A DNA stretch of 64,000 nucleotides from Arenibacter nanhaiticus. Its GTDB lineage: Bacteria; Bacteroidota; Bacteroidia; Flavobacteriales; Flavobacteriaceae. The number at the start of each line of letters is the position of its first letter. Position 1 is the first letter of the stretch. The notes beneath the pieces were generated by a model. It was not told where the DNA came from. It saw nothing but the letters and a program-made list of their open reading frames with translations, and ran no database searches. The translations under genes were made by a program, and so were the position numbers. Below, in pieces: positions 16,565-24,864 of this stretch. The DNA lies in assembly GCF_900141935.1 (NCBI RefSeq), contig NZ_FQYX01000001.1, positions 66,786 through 130,785 of the forward strand, written 5' to 3'.

Positions 16565-16829
16565 AGAAGCATCCTGTTTCTTGTGATAGACCAGTTTCGG
16601 AAATCTGCCTGTATTGGCATTTTCGCTACTGGTTTATAACTCCTTTGTTTTTTCGGGGATCGTTCTTTTGTGTGTTTTCTTCAGTAATTCTAGGGTGTGG
16701 GGCAGTGTTTGTTGCTATCGGTATGTGTGCTTGCGCTATTTCTAAAGCAACCGACAGCCTTGCTATGGCCCTTGGCGCTTTTTCTTCTTATTATTGTGGG
16801 CTTACGGTAGCCTTTAATCGGTTTTACGA
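16565..16829. other. Intergenic stretch after arsS without a convincing gene
   Basis: A reading frame at 16543-16869 on the plus strand overlaps the end of arsS, has Cys/Phe-rich unnatural composition and no recognisable domain; I take it as chance. No hairpin with a T-run was found. The end of the stretch leads into a TetR-type operator. Confidence 0.4.
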
Positions 16830-16862
16830 ACCGACCAATGTGTCGGTCATCCTTACTTTTTG
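16830..16862 (+). promoter_or_regulatory. TetR-type operator and promoter-like element
   Basis: ACCGAC at 16830-16835 and GTCGGT at 16842-16847 form a perfect inverted repeat with a 6-base spacer, directly before TACTTTTTG (one base off the TAnnTTTG consensus). It is 146 bases upstream of the TetR gene at 16993, so it probably serves autoregulation. Confidence 0.55.
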
Positions 16863-16992
16863 TGCATAAAAACTTTCGATTTGTGTTGATTGTCGAATAA
16901 CATGAACTTTATAGCGATAAATCTGATCGATGCGATTATTATAGCGTTACTATAGGGAGACTTCTTGGTCTTTTACCCCAAAATATAACTAA

Positions 16993-17607
16993 ATGGAAAG
17001 AAACCTAAAACGCATGGCCACCATGCATCGGATGCAAGCCAAAGGATTAGAAATGTTTTATCAGAATGGTTATTTCAACACCAGTATAGACGATATCCTA
17101 AAAGAACTCTCCCTGTCCAAGGGGGGCTTTTATTATCATTTTAGTTCCAAGGAAGAATATTTTATCAGCATCGTACAGCAGTTGTTGTTCAGAAAAGTGT
17201 ACAGTCAGCTTGTAGCGCCCATAGTAGGGAAGGAAGATCCCTTGCATACCATCGCAGATTGTATTGATAAATCCTTGGAAACAGCGGAACTCAATTTCCT
17301 TGATTACGGTTTTGAACTAGGCAATTTTATCAATGAGTTTAACGGGAAACATCCCGAAGTTATGAATGCCTTAAACGATATTCTCAAAGTATGGGAGGTA
17401 TGTCTTGTCAGTATCCTACAAAAGGGGAAAACCGATGGTTTTGTCAGTAGGCATGCCGATAGCGAGGCCATCGCAAGCTTTATCATCTCTTCCTATATGG
17501 GTGTCAGGACCCTAATGGTCGATGGCAAGGCCAAAAACCTACGGTATAAATATATGTCCCAATTGAGACATTATTTTAAACTGATGGAACACAACGAAAG
17601 GGTGTAA
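16993..17607 (+). CDS. TetR/AcrR family transcriptional regulator
   Basis: 204 residues. The N-terminal helix-turn-helix is typical: AKGLEMFYQNGYFNTSIDDILKELSLSKGGFYYHFSSKEEYF. The ligand-binding half follows from about residue 70 and ends MEHNERV. It seems monocistronic; no plus-strand target gene adjoins it, and the next gene on the right points the other way. The perfect inverted repeat upstream suggests self-repression. The ligand is unknown. Arsenic control cannot be claimed only because arsS is upstream. Confidence 0.9.
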   Translation: MERNLKRMATMHRMQAKGLEMFYQNGYFNTSIDDILKELSLSKGGFYYHFSSKEEYFISIVQQLLFRKVYSQLVAPIVGKEDPLHTIADCIDKSLETAELNFLDYGFELGNFINEFNGKHPEVMNALNDILKVWEVCLVSILQKGKTDGFVSRHADSEAIASFIISSYMGVRTLMVDGKAKNLRYKYMSQLRHYFKLMEHNERV

Positions 17608-17619
17608 GCTAATCACTGC

Positions 17620-18684
17620 TTAGTTCCCGCCTAAAATATGTTGAATTTTTTGCACTACCGCCTCTGGTGCTATGGTCTGCATAGCGTTTTCATAGCCTGG
17701 GGGAAACTTATTGCCGTATACCGAAGTCGGTATCAAGGGGTATTGCATTCTATCGGCCATCAGGGCATGTTCTAAAGGTTGCCCAAAAGGGTAGAATCCG
17801 GCATAGGGATGGGTCACTCCCCATAGGGTAAGGGTCGGCAGTCCAAACATGGCCGCCATATGCGCATTGCCGCTATCCATGGCCAACATTAGATCTAGCT
17901 GTGAAATAAGCGCCAGTTCCTCTTCAAAAGAGATTTTCCCCACCATATTAAGGCAGTTTGGGTAGGCTTCTTCCCATTTTTGCAATTCTTCGCCCTCTTT
18001 TTTTCCACCGCCAAAAAGGAGTATTCTATAGGCACTGGTAGCATTCAATTGGCGTACCACTTCTTGCATAAGTGCTATGGGATACATTTTTCCTTCAAAG
18101 GCGGCAAAGGGGGCTATCCCGATCCATGGTTGGGTAGGCGCCTGAATCAGCTTCCTAGTGCTCTCTTGCAAAGGGCGTTTTGCCGGTAGGCTTACAGCTT
18201 CCAAATCTAGCGGATATCCGAGACGCGCAAACACTTCTGAATAGCGTTGGTGTGTGGTCGTCAGCGGTTTAAAAACCTTGTGGGTAGCCGCCGTCAGGGC
18301 TTTTTTATCGGCCCTTCCCTTGTCAACTTGTTCAAAGGGAAGGCCGCTAAATGTAAAATAAGTTTTTAGAATATTGCTGCGCAGTACATTGTGCAGGTCG
18401 GCAACGGCATCAATGCCGAGATCTTTAAGCGACTGGTACAATTTCCAAAGGCCCAATACCCCTTTGTGCTGTCCCTTTACATCGGCTTCATATACCGTCA
18501 CATTGGGTATCTGAGCAAACATGGGCGCAAAAAAGGCACGGGTAAGTACCGTTATTTTCACTTCAGGGTACTGTTGTACCAGGGCAGCGAGTACCGGTAC
18601 GGTCATAGCCACATCGCCCATGGCCGATAGGCGAATGACCAATATATGGGAGGGCTTGTGTTGGATACGCTTATTTTTGCCCAC
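17620..18684 (-). CDS. Glycosyltransferase family 9 (heptosyltransferase-like)
   Basis: 354 residues of the ADP-heptose:LPS heptosyltransferase family, GT-B fold. Typical are ILVIRLSAMGDVAMTVPVLAAL at the N-terminus, ADLHNVLRS, WIGIAPFAAFEGKMYP, ILLFGGGKKEGEEL and MAMDSGNAHMAAMFGLPTLTLWG. It probably adds a sugar to the lipopolysaccharide core at the inner membrane. The start overlaps the DUF4254 stop by 14 bases, so the two are co-translated. Donor sugar not readable. Confidence 0.9.
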   Translation of the reverse strand: MGKNKRIQHKPSHILVIRLSAMGDVAMTVPVLAALVQQYPEVKITVLTRAFFAPMFAQIPNVTVYEADVKGQHKGVLGLWKLYQSLKDLGIDAVADLHNVLRSNILKTYFTFSGLPFEQVDKGRADKKALTAATHKVFKPLTTTHQRYSEVFARLGYPLDLEAVSLPAKRPLQESTRKLIQAPTQPWIGIAPFAAFEGKMYPIALMQEVVRQLNATSAYRILLFGGGKKEGEELQKWEEAYPNCLNMVGKISFEEELALISQLDLMLAMDSGNAHMAAMFGLPTLTLWGVTHPYAGFYPFGQPLEHALMADRMQYPLIPTSVYGNKFPPGYENAMQTIAPEAVVQKIQHILGGN

Positions 18685-19273
18685 GAAGGACCGGATTTAA
18701 TTCGTCGTCGTTGTACATTTTCATCTGCTTGTAAACCTTCATATACTTGGCCCCAGCTTCAATATCGGTCAATAACTGGTCTATGGCCGTAGAAAGGTCT
18801 TTTCGCTGTTCCAACAAAACGTTCAGCTTTTCACTACACTTTGCAATATGGGCTTCAGAAGCGTCGCTCCTGTCAACCTCCTCCTGCATATGGTACACTT
18901 TTAAGGCCAATATGGAAAGACGGTCAATGGCCCAAGCCGGACTTTCGGTATTGATGGTAGCGTTGTCCTGTTTTTTTACAGCTTTGTATTTGTTTAAAAA
19001 ATAACTGTCAATATACTCTACCAAATCGGTCCTGTCTTGGTTACTGGCATCGATCTGTCGTTTTAGTTTTAACGCGGCTACCGGATCTATTTGCGGATCT
19101 CTAATAATATCCTCATAGTGCCATTGTACTGTGTCAATCCAGTTTTTTCGATACAACAAATGAGCAATATCATCTTGTGGATATGGGTTTTCAAAAGGCT
19201 GATTCACATCGTCCTTGATATGGTATTTTTGAATGCTTTCCTGAAATATTTTAAAGGCAAAATCACTGAACAT
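18671..19273 (-). CDS. DUF4254 domain-containing protein
   Basis: 200 residues, mostly helical and charged (IHKCS-type heptad stretches such as ASEAHIAKCSEKLNVLLEQRKDL), no signal peptide or membrane segment. DUF4254 genes are frequently paired with GT9 glycosyltransferases in Bacteroidota, and here the two overlap by 14 bases. The molecular role is not known to me; conserved-looking segments are AHLLYRKNWIDTVQWHYEDIIRDP and RIDDRSIL-like text in WAIDRLSILALKVYHM. A partner role for the glycosyltransferase is inference from pairing alone. Confidence 0.78.
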   Translation of the reverse strand: MFSDFAFKIFQESIQKYHIKDDVNQPFENPYPQDDIAHLLYRKNWIDTVQWHYEDIIRDPQIDPVAALKLKRQIDASNQDRTDLVEYIDSYFLNKYKAVKKQDNATINTESPAWAIDRLSILALKVYHMQEEVDRSDASEAHIAKCSEKLNVLLEQRKDLSTAIDQLLTDIEAGAKYMKVYKQMKMYNDDELNPVLRGQK

Positions 19274-19312
19274 AAGGGTACATTTTAGCGGTAAAGATAC
19301 CGTTTATTTATT

Positions 19313-20245
19313 TTATAAGGAAGCCGTCACAAAAACAACAAAGGAGAGAATGATGGCGGCCCATAAGACCATTTCCCTTATTTTCTTCTTCTTTATCCCT
19401 TCTACGTAATTGGCAATGAAGACGACCCCCGGAAAAAAGGTAAGCATAATAGGCTTCACCTCTTGGGACGATTTTAGGACCTTTATCATTAGTCCCGTTA
19501 AGAACCACAGTACAATCAATCGCAACAATACCAGTTTTCCTACCCCTACGTTGCTCAATTTTATAAAGCCCAAAACGGCCAGTAATAGAGAAAGAAATAC
19601 ATAGGTCCCAAAACGGAAACTGTGTCTTAGTTCTAAAAAGTACTCTTGATCGAAGTGAAAATCGAGTTGGTAATGGCCAAGCATAAAATCCATATTGTCC
19701 GTGAGAACAAGGTAGGCCATGGTAATCAGGATATGGGCAATAACGGCTACGAGGGGCACCAGCCAATTCCGGATGTTTTTAGCCTCATAAAAGTAAATGG
19801 CTATATACACTACAAGGAGGTAAAGAATGGCCCAATCGTAAAACAAACTGGCCATCATAATCCAAAAAGAGGCGTCAAAAATCTTGAGTTTCAGGTTTTT
19901 CAGCGATTTAAAACTCAGCAACCTACGGATGGCCAACAACAAAAAGAAACTGGCAATAATAGCGTTGTGGTCGGCAAGCGTTGCCGGGAAAATAACCACC
20001 AATAGGGTATAGAAGAGGATGGCCAAGGAATTGCCACCGGTGATTTTGTTTTTTTTCAGAATAAAATTTACCAGAAAAATACTGAGCATTAAAAGTCCTA
20101 GGATACCGGCCTGCCCCAAGAACTTTTGGGGCTCAAAAGTGCTTTGTAACCATGAAAAATGTACGTACCAATAAAAGACAAATAGAAAAACCAGTAGAAT
20201 TATATAATTTATTGGTTTAGTTTTTCCAAAAAAGCTTGATATCAT
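19313..20245 (-). CDS. DUF6427 family multi-pass membrane protein
   Basis: 310 residues with about 9 hydrophobic segments; it begins MISSFFGKTKPINYIILLV, the usual start of this Bacteroidota-specific family. A conserved-looking loop is TLADHNAIIASFFLLLAIRRL. The function is unknown; family members often neighbour a small membrane protein transcribed divergently, as here. It lies 39 bases upstream of DUF4254 in the same direction and may share its transcript with the glycosyltransferase, suggesting a cell-envelope role (inference). Confidence 0.75.
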   Translation of the reverse strand: MISSFFGKTKPINYIILLVFLFVFYWYVHFSWLQSTFEPQKFLGQAGILGLLMLSIFLVNFILKKNKITGGNSLAILFYTLLVVIFPATLADHNAIIASFFLLLAIRRLLSFKSLKNLKLKIFDASFWIMMASLFYDWAILYLLVVYIAIYFYEAKNIRNWLVPLVAVIAHILITMAYLVLTDNMDFMLGHYQLDFHFDQEYFLELRHSFRFGTYVFLSLLLAVLGFIKLSNVGVGKLVLLRLIVLWFLTGLMIKVLKSSQEVKPIMLTFFPGVVFIANYVEGIKKKKIREMVLWAAIILSFVVFVTASL

Positions 20246-20257
20246 CCTAAGATTTTA

Positions 20258-20265
20258 TATTTTTG
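20258..20265 (+). promoter_or_regulatory. -7 promoter element (TATTTTTG) of the small membrane protein
   Basis: Perfect TAnnTTTG, 20 bases before the ATG at 20285, with TTG at 20236-20238 at roughly -33 distance. It lies in the 39-base gap between two divergent genes and argues for the ATG at 20285 over an upstream start. Confidence 0.55.
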
Positions 20266-20284
20266 CTTGGTAAATATAATTAAG

Positions 20285-20506
20285 ATGACATCATTTTTTA
20301 AAGCGATCGAGGATTTATTTGTAAATGTGCTATTTGCTCCTTTGGATGCCATGCGTTTTATGGATAGTTGGTGGGGTGCCAATGCCATTAACTGGATTTT
20401 CATGATTATCGGTGCAGTAGCCATGGTTTACTGGATGTTGGAATTGAAAAAATACAACGATAAAGGCGAGGAAGATCAGGATACCTCTGCCCATTCTTAC
20501 CTATAA
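20285..20506 (+). CDS. Small membrane protein, DUF6341-like
   Basis: 73 residues: MTSFFKAIEDLFVNVLFAPLDAMRF, then one long hydrophobic segment (INWIFMIIGAVAMVYWML), then an acidic tail. It resembles a conserved small protein of flavobacteria, DUF6341, often beside DUF6427. No catalytic motif is visible. A longer frame from 20267 would start at the promoter element and is rejected. A terminator follows at 20601. Confidence 0.68.
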   Translation: MTSFFKAIEDLFVNVLFAPLDAMRFMDSWWGANAINWIFMIIGAVAMVYWMLELKKYNDKGEEDQDTSAHSYL

Positions 20507-20600
20507 GAAGGGAAACAAGGGTGCTGCTCTTCGGGAAAGGACGGATTTCTAATCTTTCCTCCTTTCGAGACAGTTTTCGGCTCAAAAAATATATACTATG

Positions 20601-20628
20601 AAAGGACGGCTATGGCTGTCCTTTTTTT
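20601..20628 (+). terminator. Rho-independent terminator
   Basis: AAAGGACGGC / GCTGTCCTTT with loop TATG, followed by seven T in total. It closes the 20285-20506 transcript. Confidence 0.8.
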
Positions 20629-20658
20629 GTTTCAGGATATTTAAAATTTGGTTGTTTT

Positions 20659-20749
20659 GGGCGTTCCCCTATCGGGTCGCGCTTTCCGCTATATCTTTTT
20701 TGCCGGCTGGGCCGTCTAAAAAAGGATGCCGCTGCAATCCCTAACGCGG
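20659..20749 (-). repeat. Dispersed palindromic element, copy 2 (T/A-stem subtype)
   Basis: On the minus strand it reads CCGCGTTAGGGATTGCAGCG...GGGGAACGCCC, with the central AAAAAA/TTTTTT hairpin as in copy 1. It lies between a terminator and a TetR promoter region. The remaining 20750-20940 has a GC-rich hairpin around CCCCCTGGATTCATCCAGGAGGG but no gene. Confidence 0.75.
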
Positions 20750-20949
20750 ATTCATATTGCAATTAATCTAATTCCCCCTCGATTCTGAATAGCCCCCTGG
20801 ATTCATCCAGGAGGGAGGGGATAAAGCCATTTTCCCTTCTCTGTTAATTTTTTTTGCAATCTCAAAGCAAAAAGGGGCCTTTTTATGTTAGTATTATCAT
20901 AAACCCCCTCTTCCTTTCTTAGAAGACTGTTAAAGTCGGTCTAAAAAAG

Positions 20950-20978
20950 AATGAACGTTCATTTTGTACCTATCTTTG
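20950..20978 (+). promoter_or_regulatory. TetR operator overlapping promoter of 21004
   Basis: AATGAACGTTCATT (20950-20963) is a perfect 14-bp palindrome of the type bound by TetR/AcrR proteins. The -7 element TATCTTTG lies at 20971-20978, so the palindrome covers the expected -33 area. Repressor binding would block this promoter. The start ATG is 26 bases further on. Confidence 0.75.
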
Positions 20979-21003
20979 TTCTTGTAAACGAAACAATACG
21001 CCA

Positions 21004-21582
21004 ATGGCCATACGACAAAAGAGTACCGAAAAACGCACAGCCCTATTACAGGCCACCCTAAACTTGGTAAACGACAACGGCTTTCATGCTGCCCCCATGT
21101 CCAAAATAGCAAAGCTGGCGGGAGTATCGCCAGCAACCATTTACCTGTATTTTGAAAACAAGCAAGATTTAATAAACAATCTGTATATATCCGTAAAAGC
21201 AACCTTTAGCACCCATGCCTTTAAGGATTATAAGGAGGGGATGACGGTTGCCGAAGGCTTTAAAAATATATGGTACAATATTGCCGATTACAAACTTACC
21301 CAGGCAGAAGAGGCCTATTTTTTGTCGCAGTGCGACAATACCACCATGATCGATGAAGAAACCCGCCAAGAAGGGCTAAAGCATTTGCAACCCTTATTGG
21401 ATTTATGGAAAAGGGGACAAGAAGAAGGCCTCCTTAAAAATACATCCTTGTACCAGCTCTACGCTTTTTCTATCTATCCATTGGCGTTTTTAATGACCAT
21501 GCAAAAAAGGGGACTGTACCAATGGGATACCCAAAACCTGGATATTGTCTTCCAATCGGCCTGGGACAGTATAAAAAAATAA
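21004..21582 (+). CDS. TetR/AcrR family regulator of the downstream redox operon
   Basis: 192 residues, with the helix-turn-helix in ATLNLVNDNGFHAAPMSKIAKLAGVSPATIYLYFENKQDL. The C-terminal domain (from about 70) contains several aromatic residues likely lining a ligand pocket. It is first in a run of four same-strand genes and has a perfect palindromic operator over its own promoter. Related regulators of reductase operons respond to electrophiles; that is an inference here. Confidence 0.92.
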   Translation: MAIRQKSTEKRTALLQATLNLVNDNGFHAAPMSKIAKLAGVSPATIYLYFENKQDLINNLYISVKATFSTHAFKDYKEGMTVAEGFKNIWYNIADYKLTQAEEAYFLSQCDNTTMIDEETRQEGLKHLQPLLDLWKRGQEEGLLKNTSLYQLYAFSIYPLAFLMTMQKRGLYQWDTQNLDIVFQSAWDSIKK

Positions 21583-21639
21583 GAGTGGCCCTATCAATGG
21601 AGCTATTAAAAACAACAACAACAATTTAAAACATACCAC

Positions 21640-22635
21640 ATGAACAAGACTATAGTATTAGATAAGAGACCAATAGGGAAGCCAAAGATGTCGGACTTTA
21701 AGATCACGGACCAGGAGATGCCCAAGGAGAGAGCAGGCGAACTGCTGTTAAAAACCACTTATATTTCTGTAGATCCTTATTTACGGGGAAGGATGAGCGA
21801 TGCCAAATCCTATATCGATCCTTTTAAATTAAACGAGCCCATCAGTTCGGGTATCGTGGCCGAAGTAATTAGTGCTACCAATGATCTGTATAGTAAGGGC
21901 GACTTTGTTTCGGGGATGTTGGAATGGAAGGAGTATCAAACGGCCAATGCCAATGCCGTTTATAAGGTCGATGGCGAAAAAGCACCCTTATCGGCCTATT
22001 TGGGAATTTTAGGAATGACGGGCCTCACCGCCTACTTGGGCCTACACCAAATTGGAGCCCCTAAAAAAGGGGAGACCTTGGTGGTATCAGGAGCTGCCGG
22101 GGCCGTCGGTAGTGTCGTGGGGCAGATAGGAAAAATATTGGGGTTAAGAGTGGTCGGAATTGCTGGGACCGATGAAAAGGTAGCCATGCTAAAAGAAGAT
22201 TTTGGCTTCGACGAAGGAATCAACTACAACACGACCGAGAATATGGCCAAAGCTATTGCTGCTGCATGTCCGAAAGGGGTAGATATCTATTTTGACAACG
22301 TCGGGGGTGAAATCTCGGATGGGGTAATCGTGAATATCAACAAATTTGCCCGTATGGTGATCTGTGGGGCCATTTCCCTATACAACGAAACACAAATGCC
22401 AGTGGGGCCAAGGGTACAGCCGTTCTTGGTAAAAAACAGTGCCCTGATGCAAGGCTTTATCGTGAGCAATTATGCCGATAAATTCCCTGAAGCCATCGCA
22501 CAATTGGCCAGCTGGTTGGGAGAAGGGAAATTAACCTATAAAGAAACCATCGTAGATGGTTTTGAGAATACCCCTCAGGCCTTTATGGACCTTTTCGTAG
22601 GAAGGAACAAGGGGAAAATGATCGTAAAAGTATAA
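21640..22635 (+). CDS. NADP-dependent oxidoreductase, zinc-free MDR family (CurA-like)
   Basis: 331 residues of the leukotriene B4 dehydrogenase/curcumin reductase family, which reduces alpha,beta-unsaturated carbonyls with NADPH. Motifs: TTYISVDPYLRGRM near the N-terminus, LGMTGLTAYLGL, VVSGAAGAVGSVVGQIGKI (nucleotide-binding AAGAVGS) and VDIYFDNVGGEISD. No zinc ligands are visible, as expected. The start is preceded by an A/C-rich leader (AAAACAACAACAACAATTT) without Shine-Dalgarno sequence. It is next to an alcohol dehydrogenase and a DJ-1 protein, suggesting aldehyde or enone detoxification. Confidence 0.92.
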   Translation: MNKTIVLDKRPIGKPKMSDFKITDQEMPKERAGELLLKTTYISVDPYLRGRMSDAKSYIDPFKLNEPISSGIVAEVISATNDLYSKGDFVSGMLEWKEYQTANANAVYKVDGEKAPLSAYLGILGMTGLTAYLGLHQIGAPKKGETLVVSGAAGAVGSVVGQIGKILGLRVVGIAGTDEKVAMLKEDFGFDEGINYNTTENMAKAIAAACPKGVDIYFDNVGGEISDGVIVNINKFARMVICGAISLYNETQMPVGPRVQPFLVKNSALMQGFIVSNYADKFPEAIAQLASWLGEGKLTYKETIVDGFENTPQAFMDLFVGRNKGKMIVKV

Positions 22636-22660
22636 TCAACAACTAAAAACAACAACGCAG

Positions 22661-23821
22661 ATGAACAATTTTCAATATAAAAATCCAACTAAAATCCTAT
22701 TCGGAAAAGGGGAGATCGCCAATCTTTCCAAAGAAATTCCCCAAAATGCCAAGGTATTGCTGCTGTACGGTGGGGGAAGCATTAAAAAGAACGGAATTTA
22801 CGAGCAGGTAACAGCGGCGCTTGATGGCGTTGAGGTGGTGCCCTTTGGCGGCATCCCGGCCAATCCGGAATACGAGGTATTAATGGAAGCCCTAGGGGTG
22901 ATCAAGTCGCAAGAAATCGACTTCTTATTGGCCGTTGGGGGTGGTTCTGTCATCGACGGGACAAAATTTTTAGCGGCTGCGGCCCTGTATGAAGGCGATA
23001 CGCCATGGGAGCTGCTAACGGCAGGGAAGCCAGTAGCCAAGGGAATGCCCTTTGGAGCGGTGTTGACCCTTCCCGCTACGGGATCGGAAATGAATTCCAA
23101 TTCGGTCATTACCAGAAAAGAAACCCAAGAAAAATTGGCCATGAGCGGGGCGGGGATTTTCCCCGTATTCTCTGTCTTAGATCCACAAGTGATACGTTCT
23201 ATTCCAGAACGTCAGTTGGCCAACGGTATCGCCGATGCCTTTACCCATGTTTTGGAACAGTATATGACCTATCCTATAGGGGCCTTGCTACAAGATAGAA
23301 TGGCCGAAAGTGTCTTGCAGACCTTATTAGAAGTAGCGCCTGCCATCCTTAAGGATCCAACGGACTATCAGGCAGCGTCCAATTTTATGTGGAGCTGTAC
23401 CATGGCCTTGAACGGACTATTGCCATTGGGCGTGCCTACCGATTGGGCAGTGCATGCGATGGGGCACGAGTTAACCGCAATGTACGGCATAGACCACGCC
23501 AGAACCTTGGCGATTATGGCGCCTAGTCACTACCGTTTTAATTTTGAAACCAAGAAAGAGAAGTTGGCACAGTTTGCAGAACGCGTTTGGGGAATAACCC
23601 AAGGGAATGTCGATGAAAAAGCCCATGCTGCCATAGACAAGACCGAAGCTTTTTTCCATGAATTGGGAATTGCGACCAAGCTTTCACAATATACAGACGA
23701 CTTTCAGGGGACGGCAGAAACCATTGAAAAGCGCTTTACCGACCGCGGATGGTTGGGCTTAGGGGAACACCAGTCCCTAAAACCTTCCGATGTGGCCCAG
23801 ATAGTGACTATGGCCTATTAA
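22661..23821 (+). CDS. Iron-containing alcohol dehydrogenase (YqhD-like)
   Basis: 386 residues. NADP-binding GGGS motifs occur in LLLYGGGSIKKNGIY and LLAVGGGSVIDGTKF. Metal ligands can be seen in GIADAFTHVLEQ, VHAMGHELTAMYGIDHARTLAI. YqhD-type enzymes reduce short aldehydes such as methylglyoxal and acrolein with NADPH. The gene lies 25 bases after the reductase and has the same CAA-rich leader (ACTAAAAACAACAACG). It probably belongs to one TetR-controlled transcript. Confidence 0.93.
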   Translation: MNNFQYKNPTKILFGKGEIANLSKEIPQNAKVLLLYGGGSIKKNGIYEQVTAALDGVEVVPFGGIPANPEYEVLMEALGVIKSQEIDFLLAVGGGSVIDGTKFLAAAALYEGDTPWELLTAGKPVAKGMPFGAVLTLPATGSEMNSNSVITRKETQEKLAMSGAGIFPVFSVLDPQVIRSIPERQLANGIADAFTHVLEQYMTYPIGALLQDRMAESVLQTLLEVAPAILKDPTDYQAASNFMWSCTMALNGLLPLGVPTDWAVHAMGHELTAMYGIDHARTLAIMAPSHYRFNFETKKEKLAQFAERVWGITQGNVDEKAHAAIDKTEAFFHELGIATKLSQYTDDFQGTAETIEKRFTDRGWLGLGEHQSLKPSDVAQIVTMAY

Positions 23822-23879
23822 AAGAAGGAAGTACTAGCGCTAAAGCACATTGAAGTTCAACTAAAAACAACAACAAAAG

Positions 23880-24563
23880 ATGAAAATATTATTCGTACTA
23901 ACCTCCCACGATACCTTGGGAGATACCGGAAAGAAAACAGGATTTTGGATAGAAGAGTTTGCCAATCCATATTATAAATTATTAGATCAGGGAGCCAATA
24001 TTGTATTGGCCAGCCCTAAAGGGGGAAAAGCCCCTATAGACCCTAGTAGTGATACCCCAGAGGCCAGTACCGAAGACACGGAACGCTTTAAAAAAGATGC
24101 GGTAGCTCAGGAAAAAATCAATAATACCAAGAAATTGGATACGATCGATCAGGCCGATTTTGATGCTGTTTTTTATCCAGGCGGGCATGGGCCCTTGTGG
24201 GATTTGGCAGAAGACAAGGTATCGGTACAACTGATAGAATCCTTTAACAGGGCCGAAAAACCAATTGGCTTTGTCTGTCACGCACCTGCTGCCTTGCGCC
24301 ATGTGAAGGGCACCGATGGAGAAGCATTGGTAAAAGGGAAAAAAGTAACCGGATTTTCGAATACCGAAGAGGCCGCGGTACAATTGACCGATGTAGTTCC
24401 CTTTTTGGTAGAAGACATGCTAAAAGAACAGGGCGGTACCTATAGTAAGGTCGCCGATTGGCAGCCCCATGCCCTAAAAGACGGAAATTTGGTTACCGGG
24501 CAAAATCCGGCATCCTCGGCCCTGGTGGCCGATGAGCTCCTAAAGATGTTGAAGAGTAAATAA
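23880..24563 (+). CDS. DJ-1/PfpI family protein, Hsp31-like (glyoxalase/deglycase type)
   Basis: 227 residues. It begins MKILFVLTSHDTLGDTGKKTGFWIEEFANPYY, typical of the Hsp31 branch. The nucleophile elbow is FVCHAPAAL, with acidic partner near GFWIEE; YPGGHGPLWDL is the conserved glycine loop. Such proteins act on methylglyoxal or glycated targets; the exact activity cannot be read. It ends the operon, followed by a strong terminator, and has the third copy of the CTAAAAACAACAACA leader directly before its ATG. Confidence 0.9.
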   Translation: MKILFVLTSHDTLGDTGKKTGFWIEEFANPYYKLLDQGANIVLASPKGGKAPIDPSSDTPEASTEDTERFKKDAVAQEKINNTKKLDTIDQADFDAVFYPGGHGPLWDLAEDKVSVQLIESFNRAEKPIGFVCHAPAALRHVKGTDGEALVKGKKVTGFSNTEEAAVQLTDVVPFLVEDMLKEQGGTYSKVADWQPHALKDGNLVTGQNPASSALVADELLKMLKSK

Positions 24564-24588
24564 AGTAGTCTTTTTAATAGCAACGTCT

Positions 24589-24625
24589 AAAGCCTGTTCT
24601 TGATATGATAGAACAGGCTTTTTTT
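24589..24625 (+). terminator. Rho-independent terminator of the detoxification operon
   Basis: A 12-bp stem AAAGCCTGTTCT / AGAACAGGCTTT with a 9-base loop and T-run, 26 bases after the last stop. The next 240 bases to the lipase gene show no gene. Confidence 0.9.
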
Positions 24626-24864
24626 GATGTGTTACAATTAGGACACTGTCAGTAAGGTTGACGAATAAGGTGGGACCATGGTTTCTATAGGCAAAAGAAC
24701 CTTTAAAGTTTTTTTAACTGAGAAGAAGGAATAAAAGTTTAAATTCAGCCTAAAAAATAGGCGGAGTCTAATTTGAAAAAGGTAAATTTAAAGATGAAGG
24801 TTGCCCTAATTCCTTTAGGGCGCCCGTAAGGGAGTACCGACATATATTAATAATAACAAAAAGA

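Noticed and set aside
16543-16869. Open frame of 108 codons after arsS
   Set aside because: Overlaps the arsS end, Cys/Phe/Trp-rich composition, no domain, and runs into the TetR operator area.
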